A stretch of 5,587 nt of DNA from Tissierellia bacterium (GTDB lineage Bacteria; Bacillota_A; Clostridia; Tissierellales; Peptoniphilaceae), in NCBI GenBank assembly GCA_012728775.1, contig JAAYEN010000162.1:1-5587 (forward strand), in the 5' to 3' direction. The position numbers and the translations under genes were made by a program. A model generated the notes under the pieces. It made no database searches, was not told the origin of the DNA, and saw only the letters and a program-made list of their open reading frames with translations. Positions 5,489 to 5,587 of this stretch are shown here, piece after piece. The first letter of the stretch is position 1, and each line of letters opens with the position of its first letter.

Positions 5489-5587
5489 TTAATCTTCCTC
5501 CACCATTTCTATCGCCTCAAAAGGACATACTTTTGCGCATATTCCACAGCCTTTACAGTGATCAAAATTGAAATCCATTCTTTTGTC
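5489..5587 (-). CDS. porD: 2-oxoacid:ferredoxin oxidoreductase, delta subunit (4Fe-4S ferredoxin-like), 5' partial
   Basis: Only the last 32 codons and the stop are in the window; the frame is open to the right edge. The visible part holds one complete bacterial-type 4Fe-4S motif, C-x-x-C-x-x-C-x-x-x-C-P ([13 protein letters not shown], cysteines at visible positions 11, 14, 17 and 21), followed by the usual EAIEMVEE ending. Family delta chains are about 90-110 residues with two such motifs, so the first one should lie just outside the window. The subunit relays electrons from the beta-chain cluster to the outside acceptor. An internal ATG at visible position 4 comes too late to be the start, and the frame continues before it. 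Position directly before the alpha gene matches the common gamma-delta-alpha-beta order; a gamma gene (porG) is expected upstream. It could also be a ferredoxin fused to gamma, which cannot be seen here. Confidence 0.88.
   Translation of the reverse strand, partial: DKRMDFNFDHCKGCGICAKVCPFEAIEMVEED
5494..5501 (-). promoter_or_regulatory. Ribosome binding site of the alpha subunit
   Basis: On the - strand this reads GGAGGAAG, 6 nt ahead of the ATG at 5487, embedded in the last codons of the delta-subunit gene (MVEED). It fixes the alpha start, which follows the delta stop (5489-5491) after a single base. Confidence 0.85.

Larger units (their letters stand above)
3161..5587 (-). other. por operon, 3' end (delta-alpha-beta-rubredoxin)
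   Basis: Four same-strand genes are spaced by +1 nt, -1 nt and +15 nt and end at the shared terminator at 3095-3126. No internal promoter or terminator can be fitted between them, so they should be one transcript. The promoter and any gamma subunit gene lie beyond the right edge. Confidence 0.85.

Overview
The window looks like the chromosome of a low-GC, strictly anaerobic Firmicute. A member of the Tissierellia / Peptoniphilaceae group (Anaerococcus, Peptoniphilus and relatives) is the best guess. The reasons are the AT-rich composition, strong AGGAGG-type ribosome binding sites, a multi-subunit 2-oxoacid:ferredoxin oxidoreductase, and a large surface protein joining FIVAR repeats to a copper-amine-oxidase-N-like domain, a combination common in those cocci. 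This placement is inference from gene content, not a database match.

Left part (1-2200, + strand): the 3' portion of a long extracellular protein gene whose start lies outside the window. In order it shows the end of a small beta-sandwich (PEGA / carboxypeptidase-regulatory-like) domain, an alpha-toroid prenyltransferase / terpenoid-cyclase-like domain, three FIVAR modules, and a C-terminal copper-amine-oxidase-N-like domain with two sub-repeats. There is no LPXTG motif or C-terminal membrane anchor. Base composition changes sharply at about 960-985, where the FIVAR part begins. A stem-loop follows the stop codon.

Middle (2374-3072, + strand): a stand-alone SseB-family gene with its own ribosome binding site. 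It ends at a strong symmetrical A-stem-loop-T structure (3095-3126) that can terminate transcription from both sides, because the next genes converge on it.

Right part (3161-5587, - strand): the end of a tightly packed operon. Read in its own direction it holds the C-terminus of a 4Fe-4S ferredoxin-like delta subunit, the alpha subunit (396 aa), the TPP-binding beta subunit (312 aa), and a 60-aa rubredoxin as last gene. Spacings are 1 nt, a 1-nt overlap (TAATG) and 15 nt. Together the oxidoreductase genes encode an enzyme that decarboxylates a 2-oxoacid (most likely pyruvate) to the acyl-CoA and passes electrons through iron-sulfur clusters to a small carrier. The linked rubredoxin may be an alternative acceptor.

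No RNA gene, CRISPR array, insertion sequence or phage element is visible, and no stretch over 300 bases lacks a gene. I did not find a clearly new system. The points most worth following are the rubredoxin at the end of the por operon and the mosaic build of the surface protein.
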